Counted from the first letter of the stretch, positions 34,558 through 43,614 are shown. The stretch: DNA of 64,000 bases from Clostridia bacterium (GCA_900770945.1 CAAGME010000040.1:23122-87121), one strand, 5' to 3'. Numbers and translations are program-made. The notes: generated from the sequence alone by a model not told the origin.

Positions 34558-34588
34558 TTCTCGTAAATCAATAACGAAATTACGAGAA
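34558..34588. repeat. Downstream pair of Fic-type boxes
   Basis: TTCTCGTAA (34558-34566) and TTACGAGAA (34580-34588) form an inverted pair 22 bp apart, starting 4 bases after the fic stop. The same boxes lie upstream of the gene. Confidence 0.75.
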
Positions 34589-34616
34589 TAAATAAAATAA
34601 TGTGAGAAAGCTTTTA

Positions 34617-34701
34617 AGTTGAAAATTGAAAGTTGAAAGTTGAAAGGTAAGGAAATCGATATGCGCGTAAATATAGTTGCGCATATCGACCGAAAAAATT
34701 T
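34617..34701. repeat. TTGAAAG satellite and a 10-bp stem-loop after fic
   Basis: A short array of TTGAAAG-like heptamers (34617-34646) is followed by CGATATGCGC / GCGCATATCG (34657-34666 with 34679-34688), a perfect stem with a 12-base loop. It lacks a T-run on either strand, so a terminator role is doubtful. Confidence 0.45.
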
Positions 34702-35145
34702 TTATAAAAGTTTTTTTAATCTTGCTTCGTATTCTTCTTCGAGGTTTTGGAGCTTTTTGGCGTAAAATATTACGTCGTCGCTTATCTTTTCGCCCTCGTC
34801 GCGACTGTAAAGCTGAATTAACTCGCTTATTCCCGTTACCGTGCCTTTGAGCATAAGGTTTGCTACGTGCGGACTTGATTTGTCCGTTAAAGTGTTCATG
34901 GCTATGCCGATTTTCATTCCCGCTTTTTTGAGGGCGGGCAAGTCTTCTGCCCGGTAGTTTTGCTCTTTCAAAAAATCTGAAAATTCTTGTAAAAAGTTTT
35001 CGTAGCCCTCGCGTTCATAGGATAGCTCGGACTTTAAGTTGTCGTCGGTTAGTGTTTTTTGCACTTCGTCGATGGAAAGAACGGCAACTTTTGCGTTGCG
35101 GTAAATATTCTCGGCGGCGCGGAAGTCTTTGTCGGTATAAGTCAT
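34702..35145 (-). CDS. Hypothetical helical protein
   Basis: 147 residues, no signal peptide or membrane segment, rich in Glu and Lys and predicted to be all helical, with four regularly spaced amphipathic helices that could form a bundle like ferritin-like or coat-associated proteins. No catalytic motif is recognised. An AAAGGAG site precedes the ATG. It is alone on the minus strand between fic and the rplU leader. Confidence 0.65.
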   Translation of the reverse strand: MTYTDKDFRAAENIYRNAKVAVLSIDEVQKTLTDDNLKSELSYEREGYENFLQEFSDFLKEQNYRAEDLPALKKAGMKIGIAMNTLTDKSSPHVANLMLKGTVTGISELIQLYSRDEGEKISDDVIFYAKKLQNLEEEYEARLKKLL

Positions 35146-35233
35146 TTTTACGCTCCTTTAAGAGAGATTTTGTAAATCTCGTCAATTTTTTATTATTGTT
35201 GACGGAATATTTATAAATTATGCGTAAAAATCT

Positions 35234-35262
35234 TTGACAAAAAACTTAAAATTTGGTAAAGT
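35234..35262 (+). promoter_or_regulatory. rplU operon promoter
   Basis: TTGACA, 17-base spacer, TAAAGT. Confidence 0.8.
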
Positions 35263-35350
35263 ATCAAGGAGCCGCTCGGAACGGGCTTTTTAAGCGCGTG
35301 TTTTTTACGCCGCCTCGGGTTTTTCCGGCGAGATTGGACAGGGAGGTAAA
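35263..35350 (+). promoter_or_regulatory. Candidate ribosomal protein L21 leader
   Basis: The roughly 90-base 5' UTR has several short complementary GC-rich segments (GGAGCCGCTCGG, AAGCGCGT, ACGCCGCC, CCGGCGAG) before the GGGAGGT site. Its position and content fit the autoregulatory L21 leader known from Firmicutes; I did not fold it. Confidence 0.5.
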
Positions 35351-35353
35351 ACA

Positions 35354-35662
35354 ATGTACGCAATTATCGAAAACGGTTCGAAGCAGTATAAGGTAAGCGT
35401 CGGCGACGTGGTTAAGTTTGAAAAACTCAACGCCGAAGAAGGCGCGGAAGTAGAATTCAAAGTACTTCTCGTTTCGGACGAAAACGGTATAAAGGTCGGT
35501 AGTGACGCGTCTTCTTTCAAAGTTGTCGGCTCGGTTGTTAAGCAGGACAAGTTCAAAAAGGTTATCGTATTCAAATACAAAGCCAAAAAGAACGAAAGAA
35601 AGAAACAGGGTCACAGACAACCGTTCACGGCTGTTAAAATTCAATCCATTGCAGCCAACTAA
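35354..35662 (+). CDS. rplU: 50S ribosomal protein L21
   Basis: 102 residues with the family signatures MYAIIENGSKQYKV, VLLVSD and the basic tail KKNERKKQGHRQPFT. It is a 23S rRNA-binding protein of the large subunit. In many Firmicutes a protease gene (prp/ysxB) separates rplU and rpmA; here the gap is only 22 bases. Confidence 0.97.
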   Translation: MYAIIENGSKQYKVSVGDVVKFEKLNAEEGAEVEFKVLLVSDENGIKVGSDASSFKVVGSVVKQDKFKKVIVFKYKAKKNERKKQGHRQPFTAVKIQSIAAN

Positions 35663-35684
35663 TTTATCAGGAGGTTAAATAATT

Positions 35685-35963
35685 ATGTTTTTATTCAGAT
35701 TATTTGCTCATAAAAAGGGTGTCGGTTCCTCCAAGAACGGTCGTGACAGCGCCGCAAAGCGTTTAGGACCTAAGCGTTCGGACGGACAGTCGGTTCTCGC
35801 CGGCAACATTCTCGTTCGTCAGAGAGGCACCAAATTTCATCCCGGTACGAACGTCGGAATCGGCAGCGACGACACGCTGTACGCACTTACCGACGGCGTC
35901 GTAAAATTCGAAAGATTGGGCAAAGATAAAAAGCAGGTTAGCGTAGTAGCAAAAGCTAACTAA
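35685..35963 (+). CDS. rpmA: 50S ribosomal protein L27 with N-terminal extension
   Basis: 92 residues. The mature start AHKKGVGSSKNGRDS is preceded by MFLFRLF, a short form of the Firmicutes extension that ends in (L/F)F before Ala and is removed by the protease Prp, so that the mature N-terminus can reach the peptidyl-transferase centre. No prp gene lies next to it. A GGAGGT site precedes the ATG. Confidence 0.96.
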   Translation: MFLFRLFAHKKGVGSSKNGRDSAAKRLGPKRSDGQSVLAGNILVRQRGTKFHPGTNVGIGSDDTLYALTDGVVKFERLGKDKKQVSVVAKAN

Positions 35964-35977
35964 ATTCAGCTTATTAC

Positions 35978-36014
35978 GCCGTCGCTTTTTCAAGCGGCGG
36001 CTTTACTTTTTTTT
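35978..36014 (+). terminator. Terminator of rplU-rpmA
   Basis: 10-bp stem GCCGTCGCTT / AAGCGGCGGC (one G-T pair) followed by a T-rich tract. Confidence 0.85.
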
Positions 36015-36022
36015 AAAAACGT

Positions 36023-36850
36023 ATGATAGAATTTTCCGCGCAAAATCTCAATTTCAAAGATACGCTCGACTGCGGGCAGATTTTTCGCTTTAAGCCGTTT
36101 GACGGCGGGTTTATCGTCTTTTCTCTCGGCGAATGCGCGATTTTAAAATCGGACGGGCAAAAGTCGATTATAGATTGCACTTCGGATTGTTATTTTGATA
36201 ACTTTTTCGACCTTTCTTTCGATTACGCCGCCGAGATAGAAAAAATAAAAGGCTACGGGTTTGAAAAGCTTACAAAGGCTTCTTCTATGTACCCGGGGCT
36301 TAGAATTTTGCGGCAAGACAAAACGGAAGCTTTGTTTTCCTTTATAATCTCGCAAAACAACAATATTCCGCGAATAAAGTCGACTATAGAAAAGACTTGC
36401 GAAAAGCTCGGCGAAACGAAAACTTTCAAAGATATCGAATATAAAGCTTTCCCGACGGCAGAGGCGTTTGCAAGAGAAAACGAGGATTTTTATAAGTCGC
36501 TCGGGTACGGATATCGCGCGGAGTACATACTAAATACCGCAAGGCTCGTTAGCGAAGGAAAACTCGACCTTTCTTCTCTCGAAAAGCTCCCTACCCCGGA
36601 GCTGAAAGCCGAACTTTTAAAGATAAAGGGCGTGGGCGACAAGGTTGCCGACTGCGTGATTTTTTTCGGGTTTCATCGGTCGGACGCGTTCCCTGTGGAC
36701 ACCTGGATAGAGAAAATTTACAGGGAAGATTTTAAAGGCGCGCTCACGGACAGAAAGAAAATTTCAAAGTATTTTACGGACTTGTTCAAGGAAGATTCCG
36801 GTTACGTTCAGCAATATCTTTTTTACGCAAAGCGCAACGGAACGTTATAA
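36023..36850 (+). CDS. ogg: 8-oxoguanine DNA glycosylase (OGG1-type)
   Basis: 275 residues. The HhH-GPD region IKGVGDKVADCV contains the catalytic Lys, and PVDTWIEK the catalytic Asp; ISQNNNIPRIKSTIE is the family's minor-groove wedge region. The enzyme removes 8-oxoguanine and nicks the strand. The ATG follows directly on the L27 terminator T-run and no ribosome site is visible, so expression may be low or depend on readthrough. The ABC exporter genes follow after 3 bases. Confidence 0.9.
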   Translation: MIEFSAQNLNFKDTLDCGQIFRFKPFDGGFIVFSLGECAILKSDGQKSIIDCTSDCYFDNFFDLSFDYAAEIEKIKGYGFEKLTKASSMYPGLRILRQDKTEALFSFIISQNNNIPRIKSTIEKTCEKLGETKTFKDIEYKAFPTAEAFARENEDFYKSLGYGYRAEYILNTARLVSEGKLDLSSLEKLPTPELKAELLKIKGVGDKVADCVIFFGFHRSDAFPVDTWIEKIYREDFKGALTDRKKISKYFTDLFKEDSGYVQQYLFYAKRNGTL

Positions 36851-36853
36851 AAA

Positions 36854-38593
36854 ATGAAGCATTTACTACCGTATTTCAAAAAATATAAAATAGAATCGAT
36901 AATCGCGCCGCTGTTTAAAATGCTGGAATCGTGCTTTGATTTGGTCGTGCCGATAATCGTTGCGGCGATAATCGACAAAGGCATCGCAACGGGCGACAAA
37001 ACGTATATCATAACACGCTTTTTGTTGCTTATAGCGATGGCTGTTTGCGGCTTTTGTTGCACGATAGTCGCGCAGTTTTTCGCGGCTAAGGCGGCAACGG
37101 GAACGGCAACGGGACTAAGGCGCGAGCTTATGGCTAAGATTTCGACTTTTTCGTTCGCCGAACTTGACAAAACGGGGGCTTCTACCCTCGTTACGCGCAT
37201 GACAAGCGACGTAAACCAGGTCCAGGAGGGCATAAACCGCTTTTTAAGGCTGTTTTTGCGCAGCCCGTTTATAGTTTTTGGCGCAATGATAATGGCGTTC
37301 ACGATAAACGCTCAGGTCGCGATAATCTTCGTTATAGCCATTCCCGTTCTTTTTGCGATAGTATTCGGAATAATGAAGCTTACGTCGCCGATGTACAAAA
37401 CGGTGCAACAAAACCTCGATTCCGTCACCAACGAAGTGCGCGAGGATTTGAACGGCGTGCGCGTTATAAGGGCTTTCGGGCGCGAAGAAGTTCAGCGCGA
37501 AAGGTTTGTCGAAGCGGATAAAAGACTATATAAATCGCAGATACGCGTAGGCAAGGTCGCGGCGTGGATGAATCCGCTCACTTACCTTGTGATAAACGCC
37601 GGAATAATCGCTATTTTGTGGCTTTCCGCAGGCAAGGTCAACGATGGCGTTCTGCTTTCGGGCGGCGTAATCGCGCTCATTAACTATATAAGCCAGATTC
37701 TCGTCGAACTCGTCAAGCTTGCAAACGTAGTCATCGTCATGGGCAAAGCGGGTTCGTGCTTAAACCGTATAGGCGAAGTTCTCGACGCCGAATCAAGCAT
37801 AAAGTACGCCGAGAAAGAAACGGAAGAAAAAACGGGCGATTGTTCCGTCAGATTCGAAAACGTTTCGCTCACTTACGCCGGCGCGGGCGCGGAATCGCTC
37901 ACGGATATTAACGTAGACATAAAACGAGGTTCGACCGTCGGCATAATCGGCGGCACGGGCAGCGGCAAATCGTCGCTTGTCAATCTTATCCCTCGCTTTT
38001 ACGACGCAACGAAAGGCAGCGTTTTTGTGAACGGCAAAAACGTAAAAGACATGACGAGGGAAGAACTCCTTTCTTCGGTCGCTATCGTCGACCAAAAACC
38101 GCTTTTGTTTTCGGGTACTATCCGCTCCAACATGCAATGGGGAAAAAACAACGCGACGGACGAGGAAATATGGCGGGCGTTAGAGCTTGCGCAGGCGGCG
38201 GAATTCGTCCGCAAAAAAGAGGGCGGACTCGACGAAAAGGTTTCTCGCGGGGGCGCGAATTTTTCGGGCGGACAAAAGCAAAGGCTTTCGATTGCTCGCG
38301 CGCTTATGACAAACGCGCCGATAATAATTTTCGACGACAGTTCGTCGGCTCTCGACTATGCGACCGACGCCGCGCTCCGCCACGCGCTCAAAACTTTGCC
38401 AAAGGACACGACCGTGATAACCGTTTCCCAACGCACGAGCAGCATTGCGCACGCCGACAAAATAATAGTCCTCGACGACGGCAAAATCGCCGGCGCAGGC
38501 ACTCATGACGAGCTGTTAAGTTCTTGCGAAGTGTATAAGGAAATTTACGATTCGCAGACGAAAGAAAACGAGGAGGGCGAGTGCGATGAGTAA
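36854..38593 (+). CDS. ABC exporter half-transporter, first subunit
   Basis: 579 residues: six membrane helices, then a nucleotide-binding domain with Walker A GGTGSGKSS and signature FSGGQ. The Walker B ends in FDDSSS, so the catalytic Glu is Asp, and the switch His is Gln (VSQRTS). This is the degenerate partner of a heterodimeric exporter in the LmrCD/BmrCD group, moving drugs or lipids outward. It overlaps the second subunit by 8 bp. Confidence 0.9.
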   Translation: MKHLLPYFKKYKIESIIAPLFKMLESCFDLVVPIIVAAIIDKGIATGDKTYIITRFLLLIAMAVCGFCCTIVAQFFAAKAATGTATGLRRELMAKISTFSFAELDKTGASTLVTRMTSDVNQVQEGINRFLRLFLRSPFIVFGAMIMAFTINAQVAIIFVIAIPVLFAIVFGIMKLTSPMYKTVQQNLDSVTNEVREDLNGVRVIRAFGREEVQRERFVEADKRLYKSQIRVGKVAAWMNPLTYLVINAGIIAILWLSAGKVNDGVLLSGGVIALINYISQILVELVKLANVVIVMGKAGSCLNRIGEVLDAESSIKYAEKETEEKTGDCSVRFENVSLTYAGAGAESLTDINVDIKRGSTVGIIGGTGSGKSSLVNLIPRFYDATKGSVFVNGKNVKDMTREELLSSVAIVDQKPLLFSGTIRSNMQWGKNNATDEEIWRALELAQAAEFVRKKEGGLDEKVSRGGANFSGGQKQRLSIARALMTNAPIIIFDDSSSALDYATDAALRHALKTLPKDTTVITVSQRTSSIAHADKIIVLDDGKIAGAGTHDELLSSCEVYKEIYDSQTKENEEGECDE

Positions 38594-40349
38594 AAACAAA
38601 ATCGACAAAGGAACGCTTAAACGCGTTTTACGCCTCGTTAAGCCTTATTCCGGGTTCGTGTGTTTAAGCCTTGTTTTCGCGCTTATTTCGGCTGCCGCGC
38701 AGCTGTTAATCCCCGTTTTTACCGGGTGGGCGATTGACGCTATGATAGGCGTAGGCGCGGTTAAGTTCGAAATAGTTTTAAAATGGATTACAGCGGTCGC
38801 GATATCCGCCGCGGCGGGCGCGGTTGCGCAAAAACTTTTGGCTCTCACTAACAATAAAATAGTTTATTCCGTATGCAAGGACTTGCGCGACGAGCTTAGC
38901 GGAAAGTTCAACAAACTTCCGCTTTCGTATCTCGATACGCACCGGACGGGCGATATCGTAAGCCGCGCCGTTGCCGACGCGGACACGCTTGCGGACGGAC
39001 TTTTGCTTGCCTTTACTCAACTTTTTTCGGGCGTCGTGCTGATAATTTCCATACTTGCGGTGATGTTCGTTCTCAATTGGGTTATCGCAATCGCCGTGCT
39101 TGTTTTAACTCCGCTTTCCGTTTTTGCGGCAAGGTTCATTACTACGCGTTGCCACAAGTATTTTAAAGCTCAGTCGGAAATCCGCGGTGAGGAAGCCGCG
39201 CTCGTCAACGAGCTTATCGAAGGTCAGCGCGTTGTCCGCGAGTTCGGACACGAAGAAGAAAGCCTTGCGGACTTTGACGAAATAAATAATCGGCTCGATA
39301 AAGCCGCGCTTAAAGCCGCGTTCTTTTCAAGCCTTACAAACCCGAGTACAAGACTCATAAACAACATAATTTACGCCGTTATCACCGTTATAGGCGCGTT
39401 TTTCGCCGTAGCGGGCGGCGGCGCGGCAGGCATTATAACCGTCGGCGAATTAAGCGTGTTTTTAAGCTACGCTTCGCAGTACGCAAAACCCTTCAACGAG
39501 ATAAGCGAAGTCATAACGGAACTGCAAAACGCGCTCACTTGCGCTTCGAGGGTGTTTGAACTAATCGACGAAAAGGAAGAAATCCCCGACTGCGCCGACC
39601 CGCTTTGCCCGCCCGTAAAAGGCGAAGTCAAGCTCGACAAAGTTTACTTTTCTTACGTTCCTTCAAGACCGCTTATCGAAAACTTTTGTCTGAAAGTGAC
39701 CCCCGGCGAACGCATAGCGATAGTCGGACCCACCGGGTGCGGAAAAACAACGTTAATCAACTTATTGATGCGTTTTTACGACGTCAACTTAGGCGAAATA
39801 TCGGTCGACGGCGCGGACGTAAGAAAAATGAAACGCAAGGATTTGCGTTCGCGCTACGGCATGGTTTTGCAGGATACGTGGCTTGCGACCGGCACCGTTA
39901 AGGAAAACATTTCTTACGGAAAAATAGGCGCGAGCGACGAGGAAGTTGTCGCCGCCGCAAAAGCAGCTCATGCGCACTCCTTTATAACCCGCTTGCCCGA
40001 CGGTTACGACACGCTCGTCACCGGCAACGGAAGCAACCTTTCCGCGGGTCAACGGCAGCTTCTTTGCATAGCGCGCGCAATGCTCTCGCTCCCCGATATG
40101 CTCATTTTAGACGAAGCTACTTCTTCAATCGATACCCGAACGGAATTGAAAATTCAATCGGCGTTCAATCAGATGATGAAAGGAAGAACTTCTTTCGTCG
40201 TAGCGCACCGTCTTTCCACGATAAGAAGCGCGGACAAGATAATCGTCATGAACGAAGGTCACGTCATAGAGCAAGGCAGTCACGACGAATTATTGAAAAA
40301 AGGCGGCTTTTACGCCAACCTTTACAATGCCCAATTTGCGGCAGACTAA
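38586..40349 (+). CDS. ABC exporter half-transporter, second subunit
   Basis: 587 residues: six helices, Walker A GPTGCGKTT, Walker B LILDEATSS with intact Glu and switch His in VAHRLST, but a changed signature LSAGQ. Combined with the first subunit this gives one complete and one degenerate ATP site, the usual layout of heterodimeric multidrug exporters. A weak hairpin (40356-40383) follows the stop. Confidence 0.9.
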   Translation: MSKNKIDKGTLKRVLRLVKPYSGFVCLSLVFALISAAAQLLIPVFTGWAIDAMIGVGAVKFEIVLKWITAVAISAAAGAVAQKLLALTNNKIVYSVCKDLRDELSGKFNKLPLSYLDTHRTGDIVSRAVADADTLADGLLLAFTQLFSGVVLIISILAVMFVLNWVIAIAVLVLTPLSVFAARFITTRCHKYFKAQSEIRGEEAALVNELIEGQRVVREFGHEEESLADFDEINNRLDKAALKAAFFSSLTNPSTRLINNIIYAVITVIGAFFAVAGGGAAGIITVGELSVFLSYASQYAKPFNEISEVITELQNALTCASRVFELIDEKEEIPDCADPLCPPVKGEVKLDKVYFSYVPSRPLIENFCLKVTPGERIAIVGPTGCGKTTLINLLMRFYDVNLGEISVDGADVRKMKRKDLRSRYGMVLQDTWLATGTVKENISYGKIGASDEEVVAAAKAAHAHSFITRLPDGYDTLVTGNGSNLSAGQRQLLCIARAMLSLPDMLILDEATSSIDTRTELKIQSAFNQMMKGRTSFVVAHRLSTIRSADKIIVMNEGHVIEQGSHDELLKKGGFYANLYNAQFAAD

Positions 40350-40717
40350 AAACTACGGCGACGGCTCTGAAAGGCGGTCGCCGTGTTCTCTTGTAAAAGA
40401 AAAGGAAACTTGATATAATCTTACTTCCTTTTTGTGCGGTTGTCGGGAAATTTTCTCGGCGTTTTTTTGTAAAAATTCTCGGAATATCCCTACAAACGGC
40501 TCTTAGCTTTCCGAGGAGAGAGGGGTAAAAAACTTCTGCACTCACCCTCGCAAGGCGGCTTGCAAATGTCTTTATAATGGTACTTAAAATGTACTTTATA
40601 AGATTTACTTATGCGTGGTATAAAATTTTGTTATATGAAAAATCGGCGTAAATTTTGAGATTTTGGTGAAATTTATTTGCATTTATTCGTATAATATGGT
40701 AAACTACCCACATCAAA

Positions 40718-40740
40718 AAGCTCAATGAGCTTGTTTTTTT
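40718..40740 (+). terminator. Terminator-like hairpin in the opp leader, first
   Basis: AAGCTC-AAT-GAGCTT followed by a run of T. Confidence 0.6.
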
Positions 40741-40894
40741 AATATTTTTTTCCGCATTTTGCGGGCATAAACAATTTTTATTTTTATTATGAAAACTTAA
40801 TATCGAGCGTAGGCGAACTTGTTTTAACCGTATTGTTTTTATCGGCTGACGTTTTCTTATTATCTTTTTTTCGCTATACGTTTAATCTTTTTTA

Positions 40895-40921
40895 ACGGCG
40901 TAATTCGCCGTAAGGTTTTTT
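40895..40921 (+). terminator. Terminator-like hairpin in the opp leader, second
   Basis: ACGGCG-TAATT-CGCCGT, then AAGG and six T. Confidence 0.5.
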
Positions 40922-41076
40922 GTTTTCTTTTACACGCACTTTAAGTCTTGTTTTAATTACAAGTATAGGTAAACTTTAAAAAAACGACAAATTAAAAAAA
41001 TGAATTTTGAATTATTAACAATTCCGATACAGTTCGTTCAAAAATATTTATTTTTTAACGACGAAGGAGGGTAATT

Positions 41077-42006
41077 ATGAACGGAAAGACTTTCGTTTAT
41101 ATTTTAAAAAGATTTTTGCTTGCGGTTGTGACGGTCTGGGTAGTAATAACGCTTACCTTCTTCGTTATGCATGCCGTACCGGGCGGACCGTTCACTTCCG
41201 AAAAGGCTGTTTCGCCGGAAGTCGAAGCCGCGCTCAAAGCAAAGTACGGGCTTGACAAGCCGCTTATGGTTCAATACTTCACGTATCTTAAAGACATCGT
41301 GACAAAATTCGACTTCGGTCCGTCGTTAAAGCAGATGGGGCGCGACGTTATCACCATAATAGGCGACGGAATGAAAACTTCCGCAAGAATCGGCGTTTTT
41401 GCCGCGGTAATAGCTTTAATAATCGGCATTGTTCTCGGGTCGGTTGCGGCTCTTAAACGCAACAAGCCGATAGACAGAGTGATAATGGTAATAACAACCG
41501 CATTTGTGTCTATGCCGTCGTTTATTATGGGAACGCTGCTTCTTTTGACTTTTACAATCGCGATTCCTCTTTTCCCCGCGAACGGCTCCACCTCGGCGGG
41601 TCTGATACTCCCCGTGATAACCCTTTCGCTTTCTCCTATGGCGTACATAACGCGATTGACTCGCTCTTCCATGCTTGACGTTTTGGGTCAGGACTATATC
41701 CGCACCGCCAAAGCAAAAGGCGTGTCAAGCAGGCGAATTATCTTCGGACACGCGCTCAAAAACGCGCTTATTCCCGTTATAACGTACTTCGGACCGATGC
41801 TTGCTTATATCGTTACCGGCTCGCTCGTCGTCGAAAAGATTTTCGCTGTTCCCGGCGTAGGTCGCGACTTCGTAAACAGCATCACCAACCGCGATTATCC
41901 TTTGATTATGGGTACCACCATAGTCCTTGCAATCCTCGTCGTGGTTATGAACCTGATAGGGGATATAATGTATAAGATTGCAGACCCAAGGATTAAGTTA
42001 GAATAA
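41077..42006 (+). CDS. oppB: Oligopeptide ABC transporter permease OppB
   Basis: 309 residues, six helices, with the EAA-type loop KGVSSRRIIFGHALKNALIP that contacts the ATPases. OppB and OppC form the membrane channel for peptide import. A GGAGGG site precedes the ATG. It is the first gene of oppBCDFA. Confidence 0.95.
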   Translation: MNGKTFVYILKRFLLAVVTVWVVITLTFFVMHAVPGGPFTSEKAVSPEVEAALKAKYGLDKPLMVQYFTYLKDIVTKFDFGPSLKQMGRDVITIIGDGMKTSARIGVFAAVIALIIGIVLGSVAALKRNKPIDRVIMVITTAFVSMPSFIMGTLLLLTFTIAIPLFPANGSTSAGLILPVITLSLSPMAYITRLTRSSMLDVLGQDYIRTAKAKGVSSRRIIFGHALKNALIPVITYFGPMLAYIVTGSLVVEKIFAVPGVGRDFVNSITNRDYPLIMGTTIVLAILVVVMNLIGDIMYKIADPRIKLE

Positions 42007-42155
42007 CGGCGTATATCGGCACGTATACGGGTTACGTGTGCCGCCGCCCTCAGTTACGTACATAATAGTACGCGCCCTTCAACACTCGGAATCCTGTTGT
42101 GGCAATCCGACGCACTCTGAAGCTTTATTACATAACGCCGTATATCGGCACGTAT
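42004..42155 (+). repeat. 129-bp-spaced direct repeats between oppB and oppC
   Basis: A 23-bp sequence (containing GTATATCGGCACGTAT) occurs at 42004-42026, overlapping the oppB stop, and at 42133-42155 with one difference. Between them are 106 bases of structured, non-coding sequence with many short complementary pieces. This could be a small inserted element or a duplication. Confidence 0.65.
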
Positions 42156-42210
42156 GTTCAACTTTCAAATATTATCTTGCTTTCGGCAAGGGATTTAAGG
42201 AGCAATTCAC

Positions 42211-43596
42211 ATGAAAAAGAAGTTCTTTACAATGCATACCAACCTCGATGTGTTTATGCCCGCAACCGAAGAGGATAAAAAATATTCCGTGGCAATGCGC
42301 CCGCCCTCGACGTTTTTTAAGGACGGCGTAAAAAGATTCGTCAGAAACAAGGTCGCTTTGGTAAGCCTTGTGATAGTAGCGCTAATAACGCTTACCGCGC
42401 TGTTTTTGCCCATTTTTTATCCTTATTCATACGACAGGCAATTAGGCGTTTCGTTCGGCAAAAACCCGGACGCTTCGTATAACAATATATCTCCGTTTTC
42501 CTACGGGTCCACCGAGAGAAAAGAGATAGAAAAGGTAGGGCTTTATTCCGCTTGGAAAAAGACAAAGACCGCCTTGACGGAAGATGAGCTTATAAAAAGC
42601 CAGGAAAAATCGACTCAAGCTTTTGAAAATTATTATCGGGCGGAAGTAGAAAGAATACAAGCCGAAATCGACGCGCTTATCGCCGCGGGGGACGAACAGT
42701 CGCTAAAGCGCGCGGCGACAAGGCAAGCGGATCTTGACGATTTTATAGCCGCAAAGGAAAAAAACAAGCTTACATACCTTGCAAAAAACGGTTATTCGAC
42801 GGGCTATCTTACGTATAAAGAGTACGCCGCGGCGGTTAAGGAGTGGGAGCAAGGCACCGTTCCCAAAAAGCCTTTTCCGCACATATTCGGTACCGACGGA
42901 ATGGGAAGAGATTACTTTATCCGAGTAGTTTACGGTTCGAGGATATCCCTTTCGGTAGGGTTTTTCGCAAGTATAATCGTTCTCGTTATCGGTCTTACGG
43001 TAGGATCTGTCGCCGGGTATATGGGCGGCAAGGTCGATATGGTGATAATGCGAATAGTCGACATCATATATTCGCTCCCCGACATGCTTATGGTTATACT
43101 TTTAGCTTCGGGCTTGCGGCTTGCAATCGGTAACTCGCTCGACGGAACGGTTTTCGCTTCCATCGGCAGCAACATAATGAGTTTGTTCGTTGTGTTCGGG
43201 CTTTTGTATTGGGTATCGATGGCGCGGCTTATCCGCGGTCAGATACTTTCCCTTCGCGAACAAGAATACGTTCTTGCGGCAAAAGCTTCGGGCGCAGGCG
43301 GACCGTGGATAATCCGTAAGCATCTTATCCCCAACTGCATGAGCGTGGTTATCATTTCCACGGCGTTGCAGATACCGAGCGCGATATTCACAGAAAGTTA
43401 CCTTTCGTTTTTAGGTCTCGGCGTAAACGCGCCTATGCCGTCGCTCGGCTCGCTTGCATCCGACGCGCTTTCGGGCGTAACTTCGTACACCTATAGGCTC
43501 GTGATTCCCGCAATAGTCATTTCGCTTATCGTCTTATCGCTCAACCTCGTAGGCGACGGTTTGCGCGACGCGTTCGACCCAAAACTCAATTCTTAA
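42211..43596 (+). CDS. oppC: Oligopeptide ABC transporter permease OppC with a large insertion
   Basis: 461 residues; typical OppC proteins have about 300-340. The permease core (GTDGMGRDYFIRVVYGSRISL onward, EAA loop YVLAAKASGAGGPWIIRKHLIPN) is normal. Between the first helix and the core, about residues 85-225, lies an extra Lys/Glu/Ala-rich helical segment that should face outside and may touch the binding protein. An AAGGAG site precedes the ATG. Confidence 0.92.
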   Translation: MKKKFFTMHTNLDVFMPATEEDKKYSVAMRPPSTFFKDGVKRFVRNKVALVSLVIVALITLTALFLPIFYPYSYDRQLGVSFGKNPDASYNNISPFSYGSTERKEIEKVGLYSAWKKTKTALTEDELIKSQEKSTQAFENYYRAEVERIQAEIDALIAAGDEQSLKRAATRQADLDDFIAAKEKNKLTYLAKNGYSTGYLTYKEYAAAVKEWEQGTVPKKPFPHIFGTDGMGRDYFIRVVYGSRISLSVGFFASIIVLVIGLTVGSVAGYMGGKVDMVIMRIVDIIYSLPDMLMVILLASGLRLAIGNSLDGTVFASIGSNIMSLFVVFGLLYWVSMARLIRGQILSLREQEYVLAAKASGAGGPWIIRKHLIPNCMSVVIISTALQIPSAIFTESYLSFLGLGVNAPMPSLGSLASDALSGVTSYTYRLVIPAIVISLIVLSLNLVGDGLRDAFDPKLNS

Positions 43597-43614
43597 CAAA
43601 GGAGGATACGAAAT

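Larger units (their letters stand above)
40350..41076 (+). other. 727-bp AT-rich gap before the opp operon
   Basis: No coding frame stands out. The gap contains the hairpin CGGCGAC / GTCGCCG (40356-40383), TATAAT-like hexamers near 40573 and 40690 without good -35 partners, and two terminator-like hairpins. Its length and the late position of the GGAGGG ribosome site before oppB (41077) suggest a long leader. Confidence 0.5.

Noticed and set aside
33428..34588. Fic gene as a toxin-antitoxin pair with a separate antitoxin
   Set aside because: The inhibitory motif is within the same protein, and no small antitoxin gene lies next to it.
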